Shown here piece by piece: positions 8,290 through 16,874 of a DNA stretch of 60,369 bases. The notes under the pieces are model-generated. The model had not been told where the DNA came from, made no database searches, and worked only from the letters and a program-made list of their open reading frames with translations. This stretch comes from Alphaproteobacteria bacterium (lineage in GTDB: Bacteria; Pseudomonadota; Alphaproteobacteria; Sphingomonadales; Kordiimonadaceae), in the NCBI GenBank assembly GCA_021774695.1, contig JAJFIU010000025.1, positions 1-60,369 on the forward strand, given 5' to 3'. Numbering within the stretch: position 1 is the stretch's first letter; each line of letters starts with the position of its first letter. The position numbers were made by a program, and so were the translations under genes.

Positions 8290-10104
8290 ATGTGTGGCAT
8301 TGTAGGAATACTTGGGCTAACCGCAGCTGTCCCTCGCTTGATGGACAGCTTGAAGCGGTTGGAATACCGCGGTTACGATTCTGCAGGCGTTGCGACTGTC
8401 TCTAACGTCGAACTTGGCCGCAGGCGTGCGCCCGGTAAGCTTTCTGCGCTGGCTGACGTACTGGCTGCAACGCCGCTGGAAGGCAACAGTGGTATCGGCC
8501 ACACCCGCTGGGCCACCCACGGCGAACCCACGATCAACAATGCCCATCCACATATGACAGACCGCGTCGCCATCGTACACAATGGCATCATTGAAAATTT
8601 CAAAGCGCTCAAGGACGAATTGACGGCTACCGGCGTCAGCTTCGAAGGGGATACCGACACGGAAGTGGTGGCGCAGCTGATGACAAGCTACCTGAACGAT
8701 GGCAGCTCGCCGCGCGATGCCTTTAGCCAAACTCTGTCGCGGCTACAGGGAGCCTTTGCCCTGTGTGTACTGATCAAAGGCGAAGACAACCTGATGTTCG
8801 GAGCGCGCGAAGGCAGCCCTTTGGTTGTGGGCCTTGGTGACGGCGAAAATTATCTGGGGTCAGACGCGATGGCGCTGGCCGGTCTTTCAAACCAACTGAT
8901 TTACCTTGAAGAAGGTGACTGGGTTGAACTGACCCGCAACCAGTTTCAAATATACCGCGCAGACAATAGCCCGGTAGACCGCGATGTTAGCTTCAGTCAG
9001 GTGGCAGCGACGATGATCGACAAGGGCAATCACCGCCACTTTATGCAAAAAGAAATATACGAGCAGCCAACTGTGGTGGCGCAAGCTTTGGGGCGCTATC
9101 TGGACCCGATCAATGGTTGTGTGAAACTGCCCGACATATCGTTTGATCTGGCGGCAGTACCCAAAATTACATTGGTGGCGTGCGGCACCAGCTTTTATGC
9201 AGCCCAAGTGGCGCGTTATTGGATTGAGCAAATTGCCCGCGTGCCGGTTGATGTGGATATCGCCAGCGAATTTCGCTACCGTGATCCTGTATACACAGAC
9301 GGCGGGCTTGCGATCTTTATCTCACAATCCGGCGAAACCATGGACACGCTATCTGCGCTCAGGCACGCCAAAGCCGCCGGTCAGCATATTGCCTCCATCG
9401 TCAATGTTCTTGGCTCTACCATGGCGCGCGAGAGCGACCTTGTGATGCCAATACACGCGGGCCCTGAAGTCGGGGTTGCCAGCACCAAGGCCTTCACCTG
9501 CCAGCTTGCAGTTTTGGCCGCCTTCACCGTGCAACTGGCTTCAGCCAATGGTGCAATCAATGAAACGCAAGTTGCCAATTACGTGGCGGAGTTGGAACAT
9601 GCCCCTGCTCTAATGGCAAAAATTCTGAGTGCCGACGCGCAAATCGAAGCTATTGCGCAGGATATCGCGGGCGCACGCGACATTTTGTTCGTCGGTCGCG
9701 GCATCTATTACCCCATTGCCATGGAAGGCGCGCTCAAGCTGAAAGAAATCAGCTATATCCATGCTGAAGGTTACGCGGCTGGCGAATTGAAGCACGGCCC
9801 TATCGCATTGATCGACGACAATGTACCGGTGATTGGCATCGCACCCAAAGGGGTCTTGAGCGAAAAAACCGTTTCCAACCTTCAGGAAATTATGGCGCGC
9901 AAAGGCAAGGTTGTTCTGTTTTCAGACGACGAGACACCGCCAGCTGGCATGTATGCCCATGTGTCGATGCCTTCAGCGGGCGATTTGATCAGCCCTATTC
10001 TCTACGCCCTGCCAGTGCAATTGCTGGCTTATTATGCTGCGGTTGAAAAAGGCACAGATGTGGACATGCCTCGCAATCTGGCCAAATCCGTTACCGTAGA
10101 GTGA
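8290..10104 (+). CDS. glmS: Glutamine-fructose-6-phosphate aminotransferase (isomerizing)
   Basis: A 604-residue GlmS, which forms glucosamine-6-phosphate from fructose-6-phosphate and glutamine, the first step to UDP-GlcNAc. It begins MCGIVGILG with the catalytic Cys2 exposed after Met removal; the glutaminase motifs HTRWATHG and HNGIIEN follow. Two SIS sugar-isomerase domains make up the rest (CGTSFYAAQVARYWIE, SQSGETMDT, VGRGIYYP), and the end MPRNLAKSVTVE is the standard C-terminus. It starts three bases after glmU with AGAGGG as ribosome binding site, so translation is probably coupled. No ribozyme or riboswitch is evident in the three-base gap. Confidence 0.98.
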   Translation: MCGIVGILGLTAAVPRLMDSLKRLEYRGYDSAGVATVSNVELGRRRAPGKLSALADVLAATPLEGNSGIGHTRWATHGEPTINNAHPHMTDRVAIVHNGIIENFKALKDELTATGVSFEGDTDTEVVAQLMTSYLNDGSSPRDAFSQTLSRLQGAFALCVLIKGEDNLMFGAREGSPLVVGLGDGENYLGSDAMALAGLSNQLIYLEEGDWVELTRNQFQIYRADNSPVDRDVSFSQVAATMIDKGNHRHFMQKEIYEQPTVVAQALGRYLDPINGCVKLPDISFDLAAVPKITLVACGTSFYAAQVARYWIEQIARVPVDVDIASEFRYRDPVYTDGGLAIFISQSGETMDTLSALRHAKAAGQHIASIVNVLGSTMARESDLVMPIHAGPEVGVASTKAFTCQLAVLAAFTVQLASANGAINETQVANYVAELEHAPALMAKILSADAQIEAIAQDIAGARDILFVGRGIYYPIAMEGALKLKEISYIHAEGYAAGELKHGPIALIDDNVPVIGIAPKGVLSEKTVSNLQEIMARKGKVVLFSDDETPPAGMYAHVSMPSAGDLISPILYALPVQLLAYYAAVEKGTDVDMPRNLAKSVTVE

Positions 10105-10108
10105 AATC

Positions 10109-10486
10109 ATGAAACACAACATCACCGCCTTGTTTATCATTGTCGGCCTGATAAACTTCGTGCCGTTGATGGGAATTTTGAGCGATGACATCCTGGCATC
10201 GCTTTATGCGGTTGAAATTACGTCACCCGACATGTCGCTACTGCTGCGGCACCGCGCTGCTTTGTTCGGCATTGTGGGCAGCTACATTTTGGTCGCCGCC
10301 TTCCGGCCCAACCACCGACCGGTTGCCACAATCATGGCATTCGCCAGTATGCTGAGTTTTCTGGCGCTTTATCTAATGATTGGCCCTCAAAACAACAAAT
10401 TCGTGAGTGTTTTTCGCATCGATGTAGTCGCAGTTTTTTTACTAATTTCAGCTGTTATTCTTAGCCGTAAAAATCGTACTCCATAA
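10109..10486 (+). CDS. Small four-helix membrane protein of unknown function
   Basis: A 125-residue protein made of about four hydrophobic segments (roughly 5-25, 47-66, 72-92 and 100-118) joined by short polar turns, with LLRHRAALFGIVGSY after the first loop. Small proteins with this RHRA-LFG core are common as uncharacterised membrane proteins. It starts four bases after the glmS stop and is probably co-transcribed with glmUS. I do not know its function, and nothing in the sequence ties it to amino-sugar synthesis beyond its position. Confidence 0.75.
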   Translation: MKHNITALFIIVGLINFVPLMGILSDDILASLYAVEITSPDMSLLLRHRAALFGIVGSYILVAAFRPNHRPVATIMAFASMLSFLALYLMIGPQNNKFVSVFRIDVVAVFLLISAVILSRKNRTP

Positions 10487-10515
10487 AATTAGGCACACTT
10501 TTTGCGAGGCACTAT

Positions 10516-11994
10516 GTGGAGTGCTGCTGCACGCCCATGAAAGAACAAAGAAAGACCAATAAGATGCAAAAGAAGCATAAGATCCGGCTGATTTGGCCGT
10601 TCAACATGCATGCAAAAAAAAACCCGGAGCTATTTCCCATCGGACTTGGATTTTTATTGGACAATATCAATAAAGAAGTTTTCGACGCGGACCTGCTCGA
10701 TTGCTCAATCCGTGAACTGCACCCGGAAAGCGAGGCGTTTGAAAACGCGATTGCATCACAGAATACACATCTTTTCGGCATTTCGTGGTGGAGTAACAAC
10801 ACGCCAATGGTGGAAAAAACCATCGAAGCGATTAAACGGATCAAACCCGACGCGCTGATCGCAGTCGGTGGACCACACCCGAGTGCCTACGGCAAGGAAC
10901 TGATGTTTTCAAAAACCGCTGATTTCGTTTTTTATGGTGAAGCCGAAATAGGCTTTGTAAAACTTCTAGAAGTATTGCAAAGCAACGGATTTACCCGCCC
11001 AGAGGCCAACGAACTCGCGTTAATCGAGGGCTTGTTCTACATAGATGAAAAAAACACGCTTAGAAAGAACCCGCAATCGCTTGAGAAGGACTTGGATAAG
11101 CTCGGGACGCTCGACTATTCCTATCTGGCGCTATCAAAGTATCAGGAAAAGGGTTATTCCTACGGCGGCAAGGTGGTTCACTCGAATCAGTTGACCGCCC
11201 CCATGGTCGCCACCCGCGGTTGTCCCTACAAATGCAATTTCTGTGCAGCGCCTGCTATGAACGGCCGCCAGCTCAGACGGCATTCGGTTGGGTATATACT
11301 TAAGGAAATCCAAAGCCTTTATTATAATCACGACGTGCGTCATATCGCCTTTGTCGATGATAATTTTACATTGAACACTAAATGGGCGCTCAAGGTTTGT
11401 GAAGCCATCGCAGAGTTGGAACTGGATGACTTGATCATCAGCACGCCCAACGGCATCCGCCTGACCAGGATGAACCCCGAACTGGCCCGTGCCATGCGGA
11501 GGGCGGGATGGCGTGAGCTTGTGCTTGCTCCAGAAACCGGCTCTCCTAAAACGATTCTGGAGATGGATAAGGATCTGGACCTCTCAGTGGTGCCAGGCGT
11601 AGTGGACATGCTGCACGAGGCTGATTTGAAAGTGGCTGCCTTCTTTATCATCGGCTACCCGAGCGAGACGACGGAAGATTTGCATTTAACGGAAAAATTT
11701 ATTCACGAGAACGCGTTCGACGAAATTTATCTGCACATCTTCCAGCCCTTACCGGGAACACCGATTTTCGACCGCTTGGTCAAAAGCGGAGATATTGACC
11801 GTTCATTCGTGCCGGGCAGCTACCAGCAGGTCACGTTCAAGCCACGCAACTTGTCCAAAGATGAAGTTCAAACCACCTATAACCGCATCGCATATGACTT
11901 TCAGAAACGCAAAGGTCGCGACCCAGGGGCGAAGACAAAAGCTGTCGTGCGCCAAGGCGAACGGCAGCTGTATGGTGATGAAACATATAGCTGA
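10516..11994 (+). CDS. B12-binding radical SAM protein
   Basis: A 492-residue protein with an N-terminal cobalamin-binding Rossmann-like domain (about 20-155, including VGGPHPSAYG near 117-126) and a radical SAM barrel. The [4Fe-4S] cluster motif is C236-x3-C240-x2-C243 in TRGCPYKCNFC. Later, LAPETGS and FFIIGYPSET fit the SAM-binding strands of this class. The GTG at 10516 has GAGG six bases upstream, although internal ATGs at 10537 and 10564 also fit because the first ~20 residues are lysine-rich and may be dispensable. Members of this class methylate, cyclise or rearrange lipids, cofactors and natural products. The substrate here is unknown and no pathway partner is adjacent. Confidence 0.9.
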   Translation: MECCCTPMKEQRKTNKMQKKHKIRLIWPFNMHAKKNPELFPIGLGFLLDNINKEVFDADLLDCSIRELHPESEAFENAIASQNTHLFGISWWSNNTPMVEKTIEAIKRIKPDALIAVGGPHPSAYGKELMFSKTADFVFYGEAEIGFVKLLEVLQSNGFTRPEANELALIEGLFYIDEKNTLRKNPQSLEKDLDKLGTLDYSYLALSKYQEKGYSYGGKVVHSNQLTAPMVATRGCPYKCNFCAAPAMNGRQLRRHSVGYILKEIQSLYYNHDVRHIAFVDDNFTLNTKWALKVCEAIAELELDDLIISTPNGIRLTRMNPELARAMRRAGWRELVLAPETGSPKTILEMDKDLDLSVVPGVVDMLHEADLKVAAFFIIGYPSETTEDLHLTEKFIHENAFDEIYLHIFQPLPGTPIFDRLVKSGDIDRSFVPGSYQQVTFKPRNLSKDEVQTTYNRIAYDFQKRKGRDPGAKTKAVVRQGERQLYGDETYS

Positions 11995-12017
11995 CTCTCA
12001 CTGATCGAAACGTAACG

Positions 12018-12180
12018 GCGAGGTCATCAAGAACCGCCACGAATTGCTGGTGACCGGACTGGGCTGTCACTTCTTAGTGCTTGGGTCCAAATGCGGGGTA
12101 CGGCTACGCGCACACATCTTGCGACAACAAGGCCGCCGCCATTGCCAATTTTAACCGAGCTTCAAACCTAAAACTCAGGA
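12018..12180 (+). repeat. Diverged direct repeat, left copy
   Basis: This stretch aligns with 14278-14439, roughly two thirds identical by eye, without gaps over the first 76 bases and with one single-base indel afterwards. Shared blocks include TCAAGAACC, GTGCTTG, CCAAATG, CACACATCTT and TTTTAACCG. The two copies bracket the ArsR/hydrolase/monooxygenase genes in the same orientation. The right copy encodes what looks like the TPR tail of a lost gene; here the frame is more decayed. The last bases overlap the 3' end of the ArsR-type gene. Confidence 0.65.
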
Positions 12181-12852
12181 CAACCACTCCAGGTATTTTC
12201 GTTCGCCCGCCGGTGTAAAACTAACCGCTCGTGAGTTTTTATCTGGCTGTGCCCATCCGTTTGCCAAAATCTGAGACAAAATTGCTTGCCCCAATCTTCC
12301 AGCCAAATGCGGCCGCCTCATACTCCAGTCCAAACACAGTTTGGTAAATGGCCGCCGACTAACACCCATGCCGTCCACATCAACTCCAATGGCATGCAGT
12401 GCGGTTCGCCCTTCGCACGTCACCTTTAAACTGTCAGATGTCTGGTCCAGCCACCCGTTGCTAACCATTTTATCCAGCATTCGCACTGCCATCTCACCTG
12501 CCAAATGGTCATAACAACGGCGGGCCTTTCGCAGGGCAGGATCTTTGGGCCCGGTTCGCGTTCGAACTCCGCTGCGTTTTGCCGCCACACCCATCAAAAC
12601 CTCGAGTGCTTCTGCAACATCTTCACCGCTAAGCCGGAAATAATGATGGCGTCCCTGCACCTCACGTACCAGCAAATCTCCGTCGGCGAGTTTTGCCAGA
12701 TGCGTGCTTGCGGTTTGCCGTGTAACGCCCGCCTGCGAGGCAAGTTCGCTAGCTGTCAAAGCTCGACCGTCCATCAACGCTGTCAACATATTAGCGCGGG
12801 CCGGGTCACCAATAAGCGACGCAATTTCAGAAATATTAGGGCCATCCTTCAT
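12175..12852 (-). CDS. ArsR-family winged-helix transcriptional regulator
   Basis: A 225-residue regulator. Residues 5-75 form an ArsR-type winged helix: IASLIGDPARANMLTALMDG is the dimer/entry helix, ELASQAGVTRQTASTHLAKL the helix-turn-helix, and GRHHYFRL the wing. There is no Cys pair in the recognition helix, so it is not a classical metal sensor. The C-terminal ~130 residues (with CYDHLAGEMAVRMLDKM) form an extra domain seen in a subgroup of ArsR proteins, perhaps a ligand-binding module. It is divergent from the hydrolase gene with 75 bases between the starts, which suggests that it controls itself and the hydrolase-monooxygenase pair. Confidence 0.9.
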   Translation of the reverse strand: MKDGPNISEIASLIGDPARANMLTALMDGRALTASELASQAGVTRQTASTHLAKLADGDLLVREVQGRHHYFRLSGEDVAEALEVLMGVAAKRSGVRTRTGPKDPALRKARRCYDHLAGEMAVRMLDKMVSNGWLDQTSDSLKVTCEGRTALHAIGVDVDGMGVSRRPFTKLCLDWSMRRPHLAGRLGQAILSQILANGWAQPDKNSRAVSFTPAGERKYLEWLS

Positions 12853-12904
12853 AGTTCGATCTTAACCGAAGCATGTCCAGCAGGCAAGCAGCTATGGTGA
12901 TCAA

Positions 12905-12914
12905 AATTCGAATT
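12905..12914. promoter_or_regulatory. Candidate operator of the ArsR-type regulator
   Basis: A perfect ten-base palindrome, AATTCGAATT, lies directly before the AAGGAG ribosome binding site of the hydrolase gene. A second, looser TTCG/CGAA pair occurs at about 12855-12870, next to the regulator start. ArsR proteins bind short palindromes in such divergent gaps. This is inferred from position and symmetry only. Confidence 0.3.
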
Positions 12915-12927
12915 AAGGAGCAACAAA

Positions 12928-13959
12928 ATGCCTGCCAAACATATCCATCTAACCAAGATGATAGCTATCCTTTCCGGCCTTGCAGCCAGCACGTCAACAC
13001 TCGCCGCTCAAGCGGATGAAAATTACACTACCTATACACTGAGCGAGACAGGCCAGCCCAGCCTTCATCTATCCCGCTCACGTCCGCGAGATTACTGTGC
13101 AGGCAGCAAGGGCTCAACTTTATACGTTCACGGTGCCACGTTTCCGTCCGATCTGTCTTTGCGCTTTAAACTGGACGGCACTTCATGGGCCGACACCCTA
13201 GGTGACGCCTGTTTCACTGTATGGGGACTGGACTTTGCCGGATACGGAAAATCAGAACGATATAGCGATACAAACCGACCACTTGACGTAGACCCTATCC
13301 CGGGCCGGGTAGAAGAAGCGGCGAAGCAGATTAAGCGAGCGATTGTTCAAATAAGAAAACGGGACGGTGTCAATTCTGTCTCCATCATTGCACACTCATG
13401 GGGTACGCTTGCGGCAGGCTATTTTACTGAACATAATCCAGAGCTGGTTAACCGTCTGGTTTTATTTGGGCCTGTAGGAAAGCGCCGTGAGCCCGCCAGC
13501 AACCATTTACTTTCACCGACTAAGCGCGTGACGCTGGAGGACCAATTACTGCGTTTCAGGAGCGAAACTCCGGCAAATCTGGAACCGGCGTTAGACTTGG
13601 ACCATTTTAAAATCTGGGGCCAAGCTTACCTCGCCAGCGACCCGGAAAGTTCATCCCACACCCCAGCAGCCGTCACCGTGCCAAACGGGCCTGCTGCCGA
13701 CGTCTTGGCCGCCTGGTCTGGCTCTTTTCCCTATAATCCTGAGCTCATAAGAGTTTCAACGCTTATTGTGCGCGGCGAATGGGATACTGTTACCACCGAT
13801 AAAGACGCGCTATGGCTTTTCAACAGCCTTACCAACGCCCCGTATAAGCGTGATATAAAACTCAGTGCTGGCGGGCATGTTATGCATTTGGAACGAAACC
13901 GTCACGCGCTACACGCGGTAACACGCGATTTCTTATTGGAGACACAAAACCATGACTGA
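12928..13959 (+). CDS. Exported alpha/beta hydrolase
   Basis: A 343-residue alpha/beta hydrolase. Residues 1-30 form a signal peptide (hydrophobic core MIAILSGLAASTSTLAAQA), so it should be periplasmic or secreted. HGA at 68-70 is the oxyanion region, AHSWGT at 155-160 is the nucleophile elbow with Ser157, and the likely acid and histidine are Asp286 (RGEWDT) and His317 (AGGHVMH), so the triad is complete. AAGGAG lies seven bases before the ATG. The substrate (ester, lactone, epoxide or similar) cannot be told. It overlaps the next gene by eight bases and is divergent from an ArsR-type regulator, so the three probably form one small regulated unit. Confidence 0.9.
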   Translation: MPAKHIHLTKMIAILSGLAASTSTLAAQADENYTTYTLSETGQPSLHLSRSRPRDYCAGSKGSTLYVHGATFPSDLSLRFKLDGTSWADTLGDACFTVWGLDFAGYGKSERYSDTNRPLDVDPIPGRVEEAAKQIKRAIVQIRKRDGVNSVSIIAHSWGTLAAGYFTEHNPELVNRLVLFGPVGKRREPASNHLLSPTKRVTLEDQLLRFRSETPANLEPALDLDHFKIWGQAYLASDPESSSHTPAAVTVPNGPAADVLAAWSGSFPYNPELIRVSTLIVRGEWDTVTTDKDALWLFNSLTNAPYKRDIKLSAGGHVMHLERNRHALHAVTRDFLLETQNHD

Positions 13960-14275
13960 AAACCATCCCATTGCCGTCATTTTTGAGGTTTCGATCAAGG
14001 CCACGCATAAAGACCAATATCTGGACATTGCTCAAGCACTGAGGTCAGACCTTGAAAAAATTGATGGTTTCGTTTCGATAGAACGGTTTCAAAGCCTTGA
14101 AGATGACGAGAAGCTATTGTCGCTTTCTTTCTGGCGCGACGCAGCAGCGGTTAAAGCATGGCGAGAGCATAGCGCGCACCAAGACGCGCAAAATCGAGGA
14201 AAACGGGAAATTTTTAGCGACTACCACATCCACGTCGCCGAAGTGGTGCGCAGCTACGGCATGAACGACAGGTAG
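13952..14275 (+). CDS. Antibiotic biosynthesis monooxygenase (ABM) domain protein
   Basis: A 107-residue protein of the ABM ferredoxin-like fold. The strand pattern is typical: AVIFEVSIKATHKDQYLDIA, then the conserved helix, FVSIERFQSLED, LLSLSFWRDAAAVKAWREH and a terminal strand with YHIHVAEVV. The W-R-E-H segment is common in this family, which includes small monooxygenases and haem-degrading enzymes acting as dimers. Its start overlaps the hydrolase gene by eight bases, so translation is coupled. Co-occurrence with an ArsR-type regulator suggests a stress or detoxification role; this is inference. Confidence 0.88.
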   Translation: MTENHPIAVIFEVSIKATHKDQYLDIAQALRSDLEKIDGFVSIERFQSLEDDEKLLSLSFWRDAAAVKAWREHSAHQDAQNRGKREIFSDYHIHVAEVVRSYGMNDR

Positions 14276-14277
14276 CC

Positions 14278-14475
14278 GCGAGAACGTCAAGAACCACTAT
14301 AAAAAATTGGTAAACATAGTGCGCCGCTATTCCTCGGTGCTTGCACCCAAATGTGGGTGCGGCTGCGCACACACATCTTACGGCACCAAGACCGCCGCTA
14401 TTGGCAATTTTAACCGGGCTTCGGAGTTAAACCCCGGCAACGCCAACGCTGCGCGCGAGCTTGAGAGAATGAACA
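14278..14475 (+). pseudogene. Remnant of a TPR-tailed protein; right copy of the diverged repeat
   Basis: The sequence matches the repeat at 12018-12180. In one frame it reads TAAIGNFNRASELNPGNANA followed by ARELERM, a very typical terminal TPR unit as found at the end of serine-hydrolase/TPR proteins. No plausible start, signal or catalytic domain precedes it, so it is best read as the decayed 3' end of a larger gene. The rest of the gap up to the MATE gene (14476-14685) shows no gene. It holds an imperfect inverted repeat, AACGAA-ccgtggt-TTCGTT, at 14645-14663 that could be an operator for the MATE gene. Confidence 0.55.
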
Positions 14476-14685
14476 ATATTGGATTAATTAAACACGACCG
14501 CCTGTCACAAAATCTAACCCTGCCATCACGAAACTGTTGTTTGACTTGATCGGCCTCATATCGTCTTGATTGGCCCGTTCTCCAAAGCAATTTATTGATT
14601 TGAGGCGCACGACAGCGTAGCTAAATAAGATAATAATCCAGCGCAACGAACCGTGGTTTCGTTCGCAAGCCGGAGACTACAGTAT

Positions 14686-16197
14686 ATGGCGCAAGATGCC
14701 AGCACGCCTGCGGAGGCCAAAACGCCCGAAAAACCTTGTGCGTCCACTATTGATGCGCCGTTCACCGAAGGCTCGGTTTTCAAACATGTGATTGTCATGA
14801 CCCTTACCGGTGCTGTCGGTTTGCTGTCGGTGTTTGCGGTCGATTTGCTGGATATGTATTTCCTGACCATGCTGGACGAGGCCGAAATCGCCGCGTCGGT
14901 CGGATTTGCCGGCACCATCCTGTTTTTTACAGCGTCCATTTGTATCGGGCTTGCTATTGCAACAGGTGCCACCACCGCGCGTGCCGTTGGCACCCGCGAC
15001 CGGGCCAAAACCGGGTTGGTTTTAACCAATGCACTTATATTTACCTTTATCGTGGCAACCATTGTTGTGCTGCTGTTTTATCCGATGCTGCCCGATGTTT
15101 TAACCATGCTGGGCGCCAAGGGCATGACCCACGAATATGCGTTGGTTTATATGCATATATTGCTGCCAACCCTGCCCTTAATGGCCATGGGCATGGCCGC
15201 AGGCGGCATTTTACGTGCCCTGGGTGATGCCCGCCGCGCCATGATGGTGATGATCTCAGCGGCCGTCGTGAACGGCATTCTGGATCCAATATTAATCTTC
15301 GGGCTGGATCTGGGCCTGGAGGGCGCCGCCTATGCATCCGCGGCAGCGCGGATAGCGATGATGGGCGCGGGCTTCTTCGCCATTTTCAAGGTACACGGCC
15401 TGCACAGCCGATGGTCGATGACTGATTTTCTTGCCACACTTCGACCTCTTATGAAAATAGCGGGTCCGGCCACCATTACCAATGTTGCGACGCCTATCGG
15501 CAATGCCTATGTCATTACCGTAATCGCCCAATACGGCGACAGCGTCATTGCCGGCAACACCATCGTTGCCCGTATTACACCAGTTGCGTTTGCGCTGTTC
15601 TTCTCCATGTCGGGGTCTATTGGTCCGATCATTGGCCAAAATCTGGGCGCACACAAGTATGACCGTGTGCATGAAACTGTTGCCAGTTCGCTTCGCTTCA
15701 TCGCGGGCTACACGGCGGTTCTATGGGCGGTTTTTGTTCTTAGCCAGGATATAATTATCGACGCCTTCAGTGCATCCGATGAAGCTGCCCGCATGATCAG
15801 AGTGTTCTGCATTTGGGTAGTGCCTCTGACAGCATTTTTAGGTGCGCTTTTTGTGGCTAACGCAGCCTTTAACAATTTGGGTCACCCCATGCGAGCGACC
15901 TTCTTCAATGTCAGCAAAGCCACCATTGGTACGGTGCCATTCGCTTATTTTGGCGCGGTTTATTATGGGCCAGAAGGCGCTTTGGTCGCTCAGGCTATTG
16001 GGTCAATGGTTGTGGCTGTAGCAGCCGTTTATGTGTGTTTCGCCACTATCCGAGCGGTTGCGGCGGCAGCTGATAGTGTCGCTGACTGCGATATTGTTGA
16101 CCATCTGGGCGACGACCCAGCGCCCCAGACACCGCTAATGCCCTATTCATCGGCGCGCGCATTTCACGCGCAAGCTGGCTCCGACACTAAAAAGTGA
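14686..16197 (+). CDS. MATE family efflux transporter
   Basis: A 503-residue inner-membrane protein with about twelve transmembrane segments after a polar N-terminal tail of ~35 residues. It shows the internal two-fold layout of MATE transporters, with a MATE-like first helix (MTLTGAVGLLSVFAVDLLDM), paired GATTARAVGTRD and GPIIGQNLGAHKYDRV loops, and alanine/glycine-rich helices throughout. MATE proteins export cationic drugs or metabolites using a Na+ or H+ gradient. The frame reaches upstream to a GTG at 14653, but the ATG at 14686 has GGAG ten bases before it and is preferred. It is convergent with the lipoprotein gene. Confidence 0.92.
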   Translation: MAQDASTPAEAKTPEKPCASTIDAPFTEGSVFKHVIVMTLTGAVGLLSVFAVDLLDMYFLTMLDEAEIAASVGFAGTILFFTASICIGLAIATGATTARAVGTRDRAKTGLVLTNALIFTFIVATIVVLLFYPMLPDVLTMLGAKGMTHEYALVYMHILLPTLPLMAMGMAAGGILRALGDARRAMMVMISAAVVNGILDPILIFGLDLGLEGAAYASAAARIAMMGAGFFAIFKVHGLHSRWSMTDFLATLRPLMKIAGPATITNVATPIGNAYVITVIAQYGDSVIAGNTIVARITPVAFALFFSMSGSIGPIIGQNLGAHKYDRVHETVASSLRFIAGYTAVLWAVFVLSQDIIIDAFSASDEAARMIRVFCIWVVPLTAFLGALFVANAAFNNLGHPMRATFFNVSKATIGTVPFAYFGAVYYGPEGALVAQAIGSMVVAVAAVYVCFATIRAVAAAADSVADCDIVDHLGDDPAPQTPLMPYSSARAFHAQAGSDTKK

Positions 16198-16235
16198 TCG
16201 GTTAAAACCGGTTACCAGGACTTGCAGGATTAACG

Positions 16236-16691
16236 CTAGTTATTACGCGGCGTTACCGTCACCCGTATTTTTGTGCTGCGATTACTGCGTTCAACAATCA
16301 CAACGGCAACACGGGTAGGTTTGTCATAAACAAGCGTCGTGTCGTCAGCCTGAAACTCGCTGATCAGTCCCCAACCTTCGCCAGGCATATTGTCTTTGAA
16401 AAACTTCACCACCAACTCGCTGTCTGTCTTCAAATTGCCGAGAATTTTGCCAAACGTATTTTCACCAGCACCAAGAATAATCGAATTTTTTTCATCGAAA
16501 GCCAAACCGTCTGGAAACCGAATATCGCCGATTGCGTCACCCAACTCCAACAACAGCTCTTTGGGAGGCTCAACCCCGGTGGCACCGTATCCAGAAACAG
16601 CATCAGCGGCGGGCGTTGAACTGTTTGCAAAACTTTCGCATCCGGTCAAAAGCAAGGCTGTGCCTGCTAAAACTATGGTTGCTTTCCTCAT
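16236..16691 (-). CDS. Putative lipoprotein of unknown family
   Basis: A 151-residue protein with a type II signal peptide. The lipobox is LLTGC with the lipidated Cys18, followed by SFANSS; Glu19 does not suggest inner-membrane retention, so outer-membrane sorting is likely. The mature part is small and mixed alpha/beta (DGLAFDEKNSIILGAGENTF, FFKDNMPGEGWGLISEF, ending RVTVTPRNN). The GW-containing segment recalls small lipoproteins with a DUF-type fold, but I do not recognise the family. The ATG at 16691 has GGGGAG seven bases upstream; a further-upstream TTG at 16706 is less likely. It is divergent from the 2-oxoglutarate oxygenase gene. Confidence 0.8.
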   Translation of the reverse strand: MRKATIVLAGTALLLTGCESFANSSTPAADAVSGYGATGVEPPKELLLELGDAIGDIRFPDGLAFDEKNSIILGAGENTFGKILGNLKTDSELVVKFFKDNMPGEGWGLISEFQADDTTLVYDKPTRVAVVIVERSNRSTKIRVTVTPRNN

Positions 16692-16874
16692 GATGTCACT
16701 CCCCAACTGATAAATACGGTTATTCTTGCGGTTTTATTGCCCGATATTTCACCGTATTTTTCCCATATCTTGTACGTGATGTCCAGAATCCTCATGATAT
16801 TGTGATAAAATTATTGGACAGCCTCGAAATGGGGGCAAAAACAGTGTCTCAATCCTGTCAGGGGAACTTTCGGG

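Noticed and set aside
16195-16215. Weak inverted repeat GGTTAAAACC/CCGG after the MATE gene as a terminator
   Set aside because: The stem is short and AT-rich with no T-run in either direction.
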